Below, in pieces: positions 1-6,837 of a stretch of DNA of 17,259 nt. Source of the DNA: Asaia bogorensis (GTDB lineage: Bacteria; Pseudomonadota; Alphaproteobacteria; Acetobacterales; Acetobacteraceae); contig CAMCZJ010000042.1 in the NCBI GenBank assembly GCA_945886995.1, forward strand, positions 1 through 17,259, written 5' to 3'. The translations under genes and the position numbers were made by a program. Each line of letters starts with the position of its first letter. Position 1 is the stretch's first letter. Below the pieces are notes generated by a model. It was not told where the DNA came from. It saw only the letters and a list, made by a program, of their open reading frames with translations, and did no database searches.

Positions 1-1154
1 CCTGGTCCATCATCGGCCACTTCCAGCACCGGGCCAGCGCGCAGCGCCACGCGCACAGCTTGCCCGCCATGGGTCAGGGCATTGTCAATCAGATTGGCCA
101 GCATCTGGCGCAGCAGCGCGGCATCGCCATGCAGGCGCTGGTCGGGTGCCACCTGCACCTCAAGCCGCTTGCCGGCTTCTTCCGCGACAACCGCGTAAGC
201 CTCCGCGAGTGTTGTCACCAAGGCAGAAAGCTCCACCACCGGCGCTTCCTGCGGTGGCAAAGGCGGGCCGGCTTCAAGCTGGGCAATGCGGAGCAGCCCA
301 GTGAAGGTGGCAAGGACCGTATCCAATTCGGTAAGCGCAGCTTCAAAGGCTGCGCCATCGGCATTTGGGTCGCGCGCGCGTGCGAGTGCGGCTTCCAGCC
401 GCTGACGCAGACGGGAAAGCGGGCCGCGCAAATCATGCGCAACATCCACCGTGACTTGCCGCATGCCTTCGATCAGCGCTTCCTGGCGTTCCAGCAGCGT
501 GTTCACCGTGCCCGCCAACCGGTCGAATTCATCGGCGCTGCCGGCCAAAGGCAGGCGCCGCGCCAGATCGCCGCGCATCACCTGTTCGGCCGCTTCTGAG
601 ACGCGCCGGAGGCGATTTTGTAACCCACGCGCCATGAACAAACCAAAGCCAAGCGCAAGCAAAACCGCGATCACACCGGCGGCGACCAGCGTGGTCGCAA
701 GGGTTGCCGCGGTATCCAACACCGCGCCGAATTCCGCCGCGACCAGCAGCGTGAAGCCCGTGGCGACCCCAATGCCCAGCGCACGCACCGGCCCTTCCGG
801 TGCCCTGAGCGTCACAAAACCGCGCAAGCCCGTCGGCGCGCCGGAAAGTCGCGGAGAGCCAGCAAGGGGGCGCCCATCCGGCAAGCGCAACTGCACCAGA
901 ATGGCGCTTGGCGTGCGGTCGCGCGTGCGTGCTTCCACAGCGCGCGTCAGGCCAATCATGCCGAAGCGCTGGAATTCGCCGAGCAATAATTCGGCTTCCG
1001 CGCGGATGGTGCTGTCCAAAGCCTCTTCCAAAGCTTGCGAGCTACGCAGCCACCCAAGCCCAAGACCAAGCGCGGAAATACCCAAGACACCAAAGGCCGT
1101 CAGCAGCGCGGTCCGCAGCGCGAAACTGCGCAATAACCTGCCAATCGCACTCAT
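1..1154 (-). CDS. Sensor histidine kinase, HAMP type (3' end beyond window)
   Basis: Membrane sensor kinase, partner of the response regulator whose stop codon it overlaps (ATGA, start at 1154). I translated the reverse strand directly: 384 codons are visible. A first membrane segment lies at about residues 12-36, a periplasmic sensor of about 110 residues follows, and a second membrane segment lies at about 151-175. HAMP covers about 176-230. The H-box reads DVAHDLRGPLSRLR with phosphoacceptor His240, the N-box reads NLIDNALTHGG around Asn358, and the reading ends at the first glycine box (VADDGPG) at the window edge. The rest of the ATPase domain should lie to the left. The sensor region shows no recognisable ligand domain, so the stimulus is unknown. 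It would autophosphorylate on His240 and pass phosphate to the neighbouring regulator. Family assignment is firm; the signal is not known. Confidence 0.93.
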   Translation of the reverse strand, partial: MSAIGRLLRSFALRTALLTAFGVLGISALGLGLGWLRSSQALEEALDSTIRAEAELLLGEFQRFGMIGLTRAVEARTRDRTPSAILVQLRLPDGRPLAGSPRLSGAPTGLRGFVTLRAPEGPVRALGIGVATGFTLLVAAEFGAVLDTAATLATTLVAAGVIAVLLALGFGLFMARGLQNRLRRVSEAAEQVMRGDLARRLPLAGSADEFDRLAGTVNTLLERQEALIEGMRQVTVDVAHDLRGPLSRLRQRLEAALARARDPNADGAAFEAALTELDTVLATFTGLLRIAQLEAGPPLPPQEAPVVELSALVTTLAEAYAVVAEEAGKRLEVQVAPDQRLHGDAALLRQMLANLIDNALTHGGQAVRVALRAGPVLEVADDGP

Positions 1155-1828
1155 TTCGGTGAGCCCAGCATGTAGCCCACACCGCGCATGGTCTGAATCG
1201 GTGCGGGCGATCCATCCTGGGATAGCTTGCGGCGCAGCCGGCTGACATGCACTTCAACCAAATTGGTTGAAGGATCGAAATTCAATTCCCACACGCCTTC
1301 CAGCAGCATGGTCTTGGTCAGCACCTGGTCAGGGCGGCGCAGCATGAATTCCAGCAGGCGCATTTCGGTCGGCAGCAATTCTACCGGCTGGCCATTGCGC
1401 CGCACCACGCGCTTCAGCAGGTCAAGTTCAATATCGCCTACCTGCAACATTATGGGATCGGTCGCGGGCGCCGGGCGGCGCGCAAGTGCGGCGATGCGTG
1501 CGCGGAGTTCACTGAAGGCGAAGGGCTTTGCCAGATAGTCATCCGCGCCGGCATCAAGGCCCTCTACGCGGCGTTCAACCTCACCAAGCGCGGTCAGCAC
1601 CAGCACGGGGGTGGTGATGCCGGAAGCGCGCAAGGTGCGCAGAATGGTCAGGCCATCTGGCCCCGGCAGCATGCGATCGGTCACGATCACATCCCAAGCC
1701 TCACCAGCGGCGAGCAGTATGCCATCACGCCCCGTGCGTGCCACCTGCACGACATGGCCAATTTCCTGCAGACCCTTGGCGATGTAATCGGCGGTCGCCC
1801 TATCATCTTCGATCAGCAGGATGCGCAT
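1151..1828 (-). CDS. OmpR/PhoB-family two-component response regulator
   Basis: A 225-residue transcription regulator of the usual length. The receiver domain (about 1-115) has the acidic pair Asp8/Asp9, phosphoacceptor Asp51 in VTDRMLPGPDG, Thr79 and Lys101 (AKPF), so all active-site residues are present. The winged-helix DNA-binding domain (about 128-222) has the typical ELLPTEMRLLEFML start and the EVHVSRLRRKL recognition helix, and ends in GVGYML. It is separated from the peptidase gene upstream by only 12 bp and overlaps the kinase gene downstream by 4 bp, so it is probably transcribed with both and translationally coupled to the kinase. No strong ribosome-binding site precedes the ATG. 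Its targets cannot be told from the sequence; autoregulation of this unit would be ordinary for the family. Confidence 0.95.
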   Translation of the reverse strand: MRILLIEDDRATADYIAKGLQEIGHVVQVARTGRDGILLAAGEAWDVIVTDRMLPGPDGLTILRTLRASGITTPVLVLTALGEVERRVEGLDAGADDYLAKPFAFSELRARIAALARRPAPATDPIMLQVGDIELDLLKRVVRRNGQPVELLPTEMRLLEFMLRRPDQVLTKTMLLEGVWELNFDPSTNLVEVHVSRLRRKLSQDGSPAPIQTMRGVGYMLGSPK

Positions 1829-1840
1829 GGGGCGCGGATA

Positions 1841-3040
1841 TTACTCCAGCGTGGCGATGGCAACCGCCAGGCGGCAGCCTTGGGCGAATTCCGGAATAAC
1901 CACATATTCATTGACGGTGTGGATTTCAGCCTGACCCGCGCCGAAAGTCACGGTCGGCACGCCATGCTTCACCAGCCAATTCGCATCCAACCCGCCCGCG
2001 GAAACCATGGTGACGGGCTCAAGCCCCATGGCTTGCGCCGCCTTCTTGGCGCGCTGCACGGCGGGGTCATCTTCCGACATCAGGAAGGGCGGATAGGCGG
2101 TGCGGGATTGGAAAGTGACCTCAGCCATATTGCCATCGGCATCCTTCACTTCGCCCTTGGCTTTGTTGAAGGCGGCTTCAAAGGCCTCGGTGATTTTGAC
2201 CGCAAAGGCAGCATCCGTGCTGCGCGCTTCACCAACCAGATGCACGTAATCCGTCACGACATTGGTTGCATCGCCGGCGGGCTTGCCATCCTTGCCGCCG
2301 AAGATACCAACATTGGAGGAACCCTTGCCTTCCGGCTGCACTACCTTGCCGAACCAGCCGGCACGATGTGCTTCAGTCAGCGCAATAGACGCAACCAGCG
2401 TTGAGGAAATGCCGCGTTCCGGCGCAACACCGGCATGGGCGGCCTTACCCTTGATGGTGACTTCCCAATTCTGCTGGCCAACCGCGCCGATGGTCAGCAA
2501 GGCAGCATGAGTGCTGTCCACATTGAAGCCCATGGTGGCACCGCCAAGGTCCTTCGGGTCAAGTTCCCGCGCGCCATGCAGGCCGCTTTCTTCACGCACC
2601 GTGAACAGCATGGTGATCGGTGGGTGCGGCAGCTTGTGGTCAATCAGGGTCTTCGCGAGCGCGATCAGCACCGCGCAGCCCGTGCCATTATCGCCCCCCA
2701 AAGCCGTGGTTCCATCGGAGACAATGCGGTCCCCCTCCCGCCGCGGCTTGGCACCTTTGCAAAGCGGTACGGTATCCATGTGTGTGGAGAACAACAGTCG
2801 CGGGCCGGACTTGGTGCCCGGCAGGTCAACAATCAGATTGCCTACTTCCGTCGGTAGTTTGATGCGTTCATGCACCGTATCATAACGAATCGCGCTTGCC
2901 GGCACGCCAACCTTCTTCAACTCATCCACAATAGCGGCGCCGATCGCAGCCTCAAACCCCGTGACGCTATCAATCGCAAGCAAGCGGATCAGCATCTCGG
3001 TCGCGTAATCAACATCAATCATCTTGGCAGTGCTGGTCAT
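1841..3040 (-). CDS. M20-family zinc metallopeptidase, peptidase T-like
   Basis: A 399-residue cytoplasmic peptidase of the M20 family, which removes residues from small peptides with a two-zinc centre. Candidate ligands are all visible: His87 and Asp89 (STHMDTVP), Asp117 (GGDNGTG), the Glu150-Glu151 pair (REESGLHG, general base plus ligand), Asp175 (NVDST) and His374 (EIHTVNEYV). The lid/dimerisation domain lies at about 185-295 with the family AHAGVAPE motif. The start at 3040 is chosen because AAGGAA lies 5 nt upstream. The frame stays open to 3145, but that extension is basic, low in complexity and unlike any M20 N-terminus. The gene follows marC by 35 bp and precedes the response regulator by 12 bp. 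PepT-like exopeptidase is the best call; a related M20 amidohydrolase with another substrate remains possible. Confidence 0.9.
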   Translation of the reverse strand: MTSTAKMIDVDYATEMLIRLLAIDSVTGFEAAIGAAIVDELKKVGVPASAIRYDTVHERIKLPTEVGNLIVDLPGTKSGPRLLFSTHMDTVPLCKGAKPRREGDRIVSDGTTALGGDNGTGCAVLIALAKTLIDHKLPHPPITMLFTVREESGLHGARELDPKDLGGATMGFNVDSTHAALLTIGAVGQQNWEVTIKGKAAHAGVAPERGISSTLVASIALTEAHRAGWFGKVVQPEGKGSSNVGIFGGKDGKPAGDATNVVTDYVHLVGEARSTDAAFAVKITEAFEAAFNKAKGEVKDADGNMAEVTFQSRTAYPPFLMSEDDPAVQRAKKAAQAMGLEPVTMVSAGGLDANWLVKHGVPTVTFGAGQAEIHTVNEYVVIPEFAQGCRLAVAIATLE

Positions 3041-3045
3041 GATTT

Positions 3046-3051
3046 TTCCTT
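3046..3051 (-). promoter_or_regulatory. Ribosome-binding site fixing the M20 peptidase start
   Basis: On the reverse strand this reads AAGGAA, 5 nt before the ATG at 3040. It decides for this start over the ATG at 3145, which would lie inside the end of marC (3076-3762). Confidence 0.7.
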
Positions 3052-3075
3052 TTCGTCCTGGAATGCCGCGGCGTG

Positions 3076-3762
3076 TCAGCGCTTCGCGAGAATGGGGGTG
3101 AGCGCGTCTACCACGCCCGTCAACATAATCTGCGCGCCGATACAAAGCAGCACGAAGGCGGCAAGCTTGGCGGCAATCAGCATGCCCGTGGGGCCAAGGC
3201 GGCGCGCAACCGCGGCGGCATTGGCATAGGCGACCCAGACGGTCAGTGCCACCGTCGCCGCCATCAGCGTGAAGGCGAGCGCATTCAGCACGATATAGCT
3301 GATTTCGGAGGATCGCCGTTCCGCCGAAAGGGCGATAGATGCCGCAATGGTACCGGGGCCGGTGGTCAGCGGCAGGGTCAGCGGGAAGAAGCTCATGCGC
3401 TCGACTGGGGCGGTATCCAGGGCGGCCGGGGCCTGGGATTCGCGGCGCTGGTTGTCATCTTCCTCATTCAGCATTTGCCAGCCGGCAACCGCAACGGTCA
3501 GCCCACCCGCGATCCGCAAGGCTTCAAGCGAAATACCGAAAAAGCCAAGAATGGGCGCGCCGAGAAACAGGGCACCCAGCAGCACGATAAAGCTATTGAT
3601 GGCGATGGACCGCGCCAGGCGCGCGCGTTCCTGTTCCGTCAGCCAACGCGTCATGCCGTGGAAAATCAGCGCGCCAGCGGGTGGGTTGATGATGCTGATC
3701 AGCGCCGAAAAGCCAAAAAGCCAAGCGGCAAACAAGTCACCGAATATGGCGTAAGCCGTCAT
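3076..3762 (-). CDS. MarC-family integral membrane protein
   Basis: A 228-residue inner-membrane protein of the MarC (UPF0056) family, whose transport substrate is not established. Family hallmarks are the N-terminal INPPAG motif (residues 25-30), the FGISLEALRIAGGLTVAVAGWQML stretch in the middle (residues about 75-98), and FFPLTLPLTTGPGTIAAS (about 125-142). About six hydrophobic segments are seen, with a polar, acidic/basic loop at about 99-122 between the third and fourth. The length is normal. The start at 3762 has only a weak GGGCAG-like ribosome-binding site but is the first ATG giving the normal N-terminus. It is the first gene of the leftward run with the peptidase and two-component system. 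Despite the family name (from the E. coli mar locus), nothing here shows a link to drug resistance. Confidence 0.88.
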   Translation of the reverse strand: MTAYAIFGDLFAAWLFGFSALISIINPPAGALIFHGMTRWLTEQERARLARSIAINSFIVLLGALFLGAPILGFFGISLEALRIAGGLTVAVAGWQMLNEEDDNQRRESQAPAALDTAPVERMSFFPLTLPLTTGPGTIAASIALSAERRSSEISYIVLNALAFTLMAATVALTVWVAYANAAAVARRLGPTGMLIAAKLAAFVLLCIGAQIMLTGVVDALTPILAKR

Positions 3763-3990
3763 GGTGCGCTGCCCGCAACCTGGCCGGAAAGCCGCATTCG
3801 CTCAAACAAGAGGCTTCGTCTCCCTTACGCGCGCGGAGGCGTCATTGACTTTGGGTCGTTAAAGGAAGGGGGCAACACGCGTTAGGCCCTTCAGCCCCGC
3901 GCCTGTGCCCTGCATCCCAAAAGGGGGCAGAGCGCTTTGCCGACGGCGGCCCCAATGGCGCGGGGCGGCTTTGTCGCGCAAGATCAGAAG
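3763..3990. other. Non-coding stretch upstream of marC
   Basis: About 230 bases with no credible gene on either strand. Open frames here are continuations of antisense frames over marC. It should hold the leftward promoter of the marC unit, but I find no convincing -35/-10 pair. The part nearest 3840-3860 is locally AT-richer. The rest is GC-rich without obvious repeats. Confidence 0.5.
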
Positions 3991-4026
3991 ACAAGAAAAA
4001 CCCGCCATGCTAGGGCATAGCGGGTT
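3991..4026 (-). terminator. Rho-independent terminator of the small lipoprotein gene
   Basis: Two 12-base arms (3999-4010 and 4015-4026) pair with a single mismatch around a 4-base loop (TAGG). Read leftward, the stem starts AACCCGC and ends GCGGGTT, and is followed by a T-rich tract (TTTCTTGTC). This is a classical intrinsic terminator for the leftward lipoprotein transcript. The rightward flank (CTATCTTTATC) is only weakly T-rich, so bidirectional action is possible but less likely. Confidence 0.72.
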
Positions 4027-4040
4027 CTATCTTTATCAAA

Positions 4041-4094
4041 CCGCCCGAAGGCGGGGCATTTCACATTCGCCTAGCTAGGCACCCAAAGGTGCCG
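4041..4094. repeat. Cluster of three short inverted repeats
   Basis: Three separate perfect palindromic elements lie between the lipoprotein stop and its terminator: CCGCC-CGAA-GGCGG (4041-4054), the uninterrupted 12-mer GCCTAGCTAGGC (4069-4080), and GGCACC-CAAA-GGTGCC (4079-4094). The last two overlap by two bases, so they could not both fold at once in RNA. In the leftward transcript these form the 3' untranslated region and may stabilise the small mRNA or slow RNA polymerase. Function is inferred; the pairing is seen. Confidence 0.6.
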
Positions 4095-4111
4095 GCTGAC
4101 GAATTGCGAAA

Positions 4112-4285
4112 TTAGCCGCGCGCCCGAGGAGCCGGGGCCGGAGCTGGTGCGGGTGCCGGGGCCGGTGCGGGCGCCGGCTCCTGAGCGCAGGCGGCCAGCA
4201 GGGCCGCCGGAGCCAGGATAGCAACAGCCGCCGCAGCCTTGCGGAGGAGAGCCTTGCGGGTCATGTCTTTGGATTCGGTGTTCAT
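4112..4285 (-). CDS. Tiny Ala-Pro-rich lipoprotein
   Basis: A 57-residue protein. The N-terminus is basic (MTRKALLRK), followed by an alanine-rich hydrophobic segment ending in a lipobox, ALLAAC, with Cys33 as the predicted lipidated residue. Cleavage by signal peptidase II would leave a mature lipoprotein of only 25 residues: CAQE, then Pro plus eight Ala-Pro pairs, then RARG. Such a chain is an extended rod without a folded domain, and could act as a spacer or anchor in the periplasm. The ATG at 4285 is preceded by GGA about 8 nt upstream. An in-frame ATG at 4324 would add 13 residues and one at 4264 would shorten it by 7. It is divergent from an L,D-transpeptidase gene, which suggests an envelope role. 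I do not recognise a named family; a spurious gene is unlikely given the signal peptide and terminator. Confidence 0.72.
   Translation of the reverse strand: MNTESKDMTRKALLRKAAAAVAILAPAALLAACAQEPAPAPAPAPAPAPAPAPRARG
4127..4177 (-). repeat. Tandem Ala-Pro codon repeat
   Basis: Imperfect hexanucleotide repeat encoding Pro followed by eight Ala-Pro pairs in the small lipoprotein. Both codons of the unit vary in the third position, so the array is kept at protein level more than at DNA level. Confidence 0.8.
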
Positions 4286-4346
4286 TTTGTCTGTCCAAAA
4301 TGTTAGGTTATCGGAGTACTGCAATTCAAGATCATTTTCGGGTAAG

Positions 4347-4373
4347 TTGTCAAATCCTTTTCTGGCATAAAAT
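4347..4373 (+). promoter_or_regulatory. Sigma70-like promoter of the L,D-transpeptidase gene
   Basis: TTGTCA (4347-4352, 5 of 6 with consensus) and TAAAAT (4368-4373, 5 of 6) are separated by 15 bp, slightly short. The ribosome-binding site AGGAG at 4384-4388 follows. On the other strand a perfect TTGACA overlaps the same -35 box (4348-4353), so the divergent lipoprotein promoter may share this site. No clear leftward -10 lies at the standard distance. Confidence 0.5.
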
Positions 4374-4396
4374 GCGAAAATTCAGGAGCTAGCGGC

Positions 4397-5899
4397 GTGA
4401 AATTGCCTTGGAGTAGTCGCAGGTCAGCCATCAAAGGCCCAATCGTGCCTTCGCTGACCTTGATTTCTCGTCGCGCGAGCCTCGTGCAGGGCGGCATCGG
4501 TCTTGCCGCAGCCCTGGCTTTGGCGGGTTGTGCGGCGTCCGAGGGCGATTCGCTCGAAGCTACGGCGGTCCATCCCCATGAGGACACGGCCAGCCCGCCG
4601 GAGAGCCCCGCGCCTATCGTCGCCGGGGAGACGCTGGATGGCGAGCTACTGAACCGCTTCTATGCGCGCCGCAGGTTTGAACCGGTTTGGGCCAAGCGCC
4701 CGGCGCAGGCGAATGCGCTGAAGGCAGCCGTATTGCGGGCGCGCGAACATGGCCTGGACCCTGAAATGTTCCAGGCCAGCCTACTCAGGCGCATGGACAT
4801 GTTTCCCCCGGACCGCCGCGAATTGCTGCTCTCCCACGCTGTGCTGACCTATGCTGAGGCGCTGGCCTTCGGTGCTGTCCCGCCAAGCCGGCGCCGGGAT
4901 GGTGAGGCGCTTTCCCCGGAGCCGGTGGATGTGGCGCAAGTGCTGGATGCGGCGCTGGAAGGCCCCGACCCGGTCGCGGAGATTGAGGCATTGGCGCCCA
5001 ATACCCCGACCTACAAGGCGTTGCGCCAGGCGCTGCAGCGGCAACCATCCGGCCTTGTCACCAAGGCCCAGGTGAGCAGGCTTCGGATGATTGAGGCCAA
5101 TCTGGAACGTCAACGATGGCTCCCGCGCGAATTGCCGCCGGATCGCGTTTGGGTGAATGTGCCCGATCAGCAATTAGTGTTCTATCGTGATAACCTTCCT
5201 GTCTTCATCACACGCGTTGTGGTGGGTGATGAGACTGCGCGCAAACAAAGCCCCGAATTCAGCACCGTGATTGAATCTGCGCTTTTCAATCCGCCCTGGG
5301 TTATTCCGCGTGATATTGTTGAAGCGGATATTCGCCCGATGCTGAAGCAAGACCCCCTTTATTTGGTCAAGAATAAAATCGTGCTGCTGCCAAATGGGGA
5401 CGCAGAGCAGGCGCCAGGCCCGCAAGCTGGGCTTGGTGCTGTGATGTTCGAAATGCCGAACCGTTTCGACGTTTACCTGCACGATACGCCAGACAAGGAA
5501 GCCTTCACCCGCGGTAATCGCCGCATCAGCAATGGCTGTATTCGTGTTCAGAACCCGCTTGAATTGGCCGCGCTGCTGATGGATGAACCAATCAATGTCA
5601 TCCAACATAAGGTCGCAACGGGCGGTACGGTGCGCAAACCCTTGCCAACACCCGTACCGGTGTTTTTGTTGTATCAGACTGCCTTCGCGTCTACCGGGCG
5701 GGAATTGGAAATCCGTCCTGATTTTTATGAACGCGACGAAGCGCTGTGGCAGCGTTTACAAAAACGTCGGCCAGAACAGGCGCGCCCGGGCGCTGGCCAA
5801 GTGGCGGGGGCCAGCACAGGATCCGCGCCTGGCCCGCAGGAACCCCGCAGGCCCACGCCATCATCGGTTTCGCCGCCCGGCACGCAAAGGCGTACCTGA
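4397..5899 (+). CDS. L,D-transpeptidase (YkuD/YcbB-like) lipoprotein without PG-binding module
   Basis: A 500-residue envelope enzyme that forms or exchanges 3-3 peptidoglycan cross-links or lipoprotein links. The GTG start at 4397 has AGGAG 8 nt upstream. The N-terminus has an SRRASL twin-arginine-like motif (24-29), a hydrophobic stretch and lipobox LAGC with Cys45, so it is probably a lipoprotein. Residues about 80-215 match the L,D-transpeptidase scaffold (FYARRRFEPVWA, REHGLDPEMF). The catalytic YkuD domain spans about 250-400: His362 in YLHDTP and Cys381 in SNGCIRV, where the family often has SHGC or SSGC. The peptidoglycan-binding repeat that usually lies between scaffold and NxERxRW is missing: the scaffold runs almost directly into MIEANLERQRWLP (231-243). 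The last 45 residues are rich in Pro, Arg, Gly and Ser and probably disordered. It ends 29 bp from the convergent transporter gene. Confidence 0.9.
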   Translation: MKLPWSSRRSAIKGPIVPSLTLISRRASLVQGGIGLAAALALAGCAASEGDSLEATAVHPHEDTASPPESPAPIVAGETLDGELLNRFYARRRFEPVWAKRPAQANALKAAVLRAREHGLDPEMFQASLLRRMDMFPPDRRELLLSHAVLTYAEALAFGAVPPSRRRDGEALSPEPVDVAQVLDAALEGPDPVAEIEALAPNTPTYKALRQALQRQPSGLVTKAQVSRLRMIEANLERQRWLPRELPPDRVWVNVPDQQLVFYRDNLPVFITRVVVGDETARKQSPEFSTVIESALFNPPWVIPRDIVEADIRPMLKQDPLYLVKNKIVLLPNGDAEQAPGPQAGLGAVMFEMPNRFDVYLHDTPDKEAFTRGNRRISNGCIRVQNPLELAALLMDEPINVIQHKVATGGTVRKPLPTPVPVFLLYQTAFASTGRELEIRPDFYERDEALWQRLQKRRPEQARPGAGQVAGASTGSAPGPQEPRRPTPSSVSPPGTQRRT

Positions 5900-5928
5900 A
5901 GCATATTGGATTTTGGGTGGCCCCCCAT

Positions 5929-6837
5929 TTAGGGCTGCTCAAACTCCCGCTGCACCGGCACGCGGCGCAGCCTTTCGCGGATTGAGATGTAAATCGCGCA
6001 GGCAATCAGGATGGCAACGCCAAAAAACGTCCAACCATCGGGCATTTCATCAAAGAACCACCAACCCGCCAGCGTTGCCATGATCATTTCCGTATAGGCC
6101 AAAGGTGCCAGAAGCGATGCCTCGGCCATGGTATAGGCGCGCGCAATCAGGAAATGGCCGGCAACCGCAATCGCCGCCAGCAGCAGCAATAACCCCCAAT
6201 CCCACAGGCTTGGCGCTTGCCAGATGAAGGGTAGCGTCAGGCTCATCATCGCCGCCCCCATCACGCTGGTATGGAAGGTGGTCATCAGCGCGCTTTCCTC
6301 CCGCGCCAGCTTGCGCGTGATCAGCATGTAAAGCGCCATGCAGGTGCCGGAAGCAAAGGCCAAAGCCATGCCTGGGTTGAATTCCTGCAAGCCGGGGCGG
6401 ATGATGATCAGCGTGCCGCAAAAACCAATCGCAACAGCCGCCCAGCGCCGTGGGCCGACATGTTCCTTCAGCAATAGCGGCGAAAGTGCCGTGATCAGCA
6501 AAGGCTGCACAAAAAATATCGCAAGACTATCGGCAATGGGTATGAAACTGATGGCACCAAAAAAGAAGCCGGTGGACCCCACCAGAAACGCCGCGCGCGC
6601 GGCGTGAAAGCCAGGCCTATCCGGCAGTAATCCGCGCGCCCCGGCAGCCTGCCAAGCAAAGGGCAGGGTGAATACCGCACCAAAGAACATGCGCGCCCAG
6701 ACGATTTGCAGAATGGGGATGCCGCCTTGCCCAAGAAACTTGGCGCAAACATCCAATAGCGGCAGCATCCCCATCGCCGCCACCATCAGCAGCACGCCAC
6801 GAAGGGTTGAATTGGCCCCCGATATCGGCGCGTTCAC
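5929..6837 (-). CDS. EamA/DMT-family transporter
   Basis: A 302-residue inner-membrane protein with about ten hydrophobic segments in two repeated halves (EamA repeats), typical of drug/metabolite transporters that export or import small metabolites. Segments such as VAAMGMLPLLDVCAKFLG (near the start), SFIPIADSLAIFFVQPLLITAL (mid first half) and LLAPLAYTEMIMATLAGWWFF (second half) are characteristic. The GTG start at 6837 overlaps the pyruvate kinase stop (GTGA), which implies translational coupling to that gene and no room for a promoter. The first ATG would start inside transmembrane segment 1, so GTG is preferred. Linkage to glycerate and pyruvate kinases suggests a three-carbon or related carboxylate substrate, but nothing in the sequence identifies it. 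Confidence 0.88.
   Translation of the reverse strand: MNAPISGANSTLRGVLLMVAAMGMLPLLDVCAKFLGQGGIPILQIVWARMFFGAVFTLPFAWQAAGARGLLPDRPGFHAARAAFLVGSTGFFFGAISFIPIADSLAIFFVQPLLITALSPLLLKEHVGPRRWAAVAIGFCGTLIIIRPGLQEFNPGMALAFASGTCMALYMLITRKLAREESALMTTFHTSVMGAAMMSLTLPFIWQAPSLWDWGLLLLLAAIAVAGHFLIARAYTMAEASLLAPLAYTEMIMATLAGWWFFDEMPDGWTFFGVAILIACAIYISIRERLRRVPVQREFEQP

Noticed and set aside
451..1245. Long forward-strand open frame over the sensor kinase gene
   Set aside because: It is antisense to a kinase with clear H-box and N-box. The predicted protein is rich in Ser, Arg, Pro and Ala, typical of an antisense frame in GC-rich DNA.
3073..3885. 270-codon forward frame opposite marC
   Set aside because: Composition is Gly/Arg/Gln-rich with no motif, while the reverse strand encodes a well-supported MarC protein.
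5900..5928. Terminator between the convergent transpeptidase and transporter genes
   Set aside because: Only a weak TGGG/CCCA pairing is visible, without a proper stem or T-tract.
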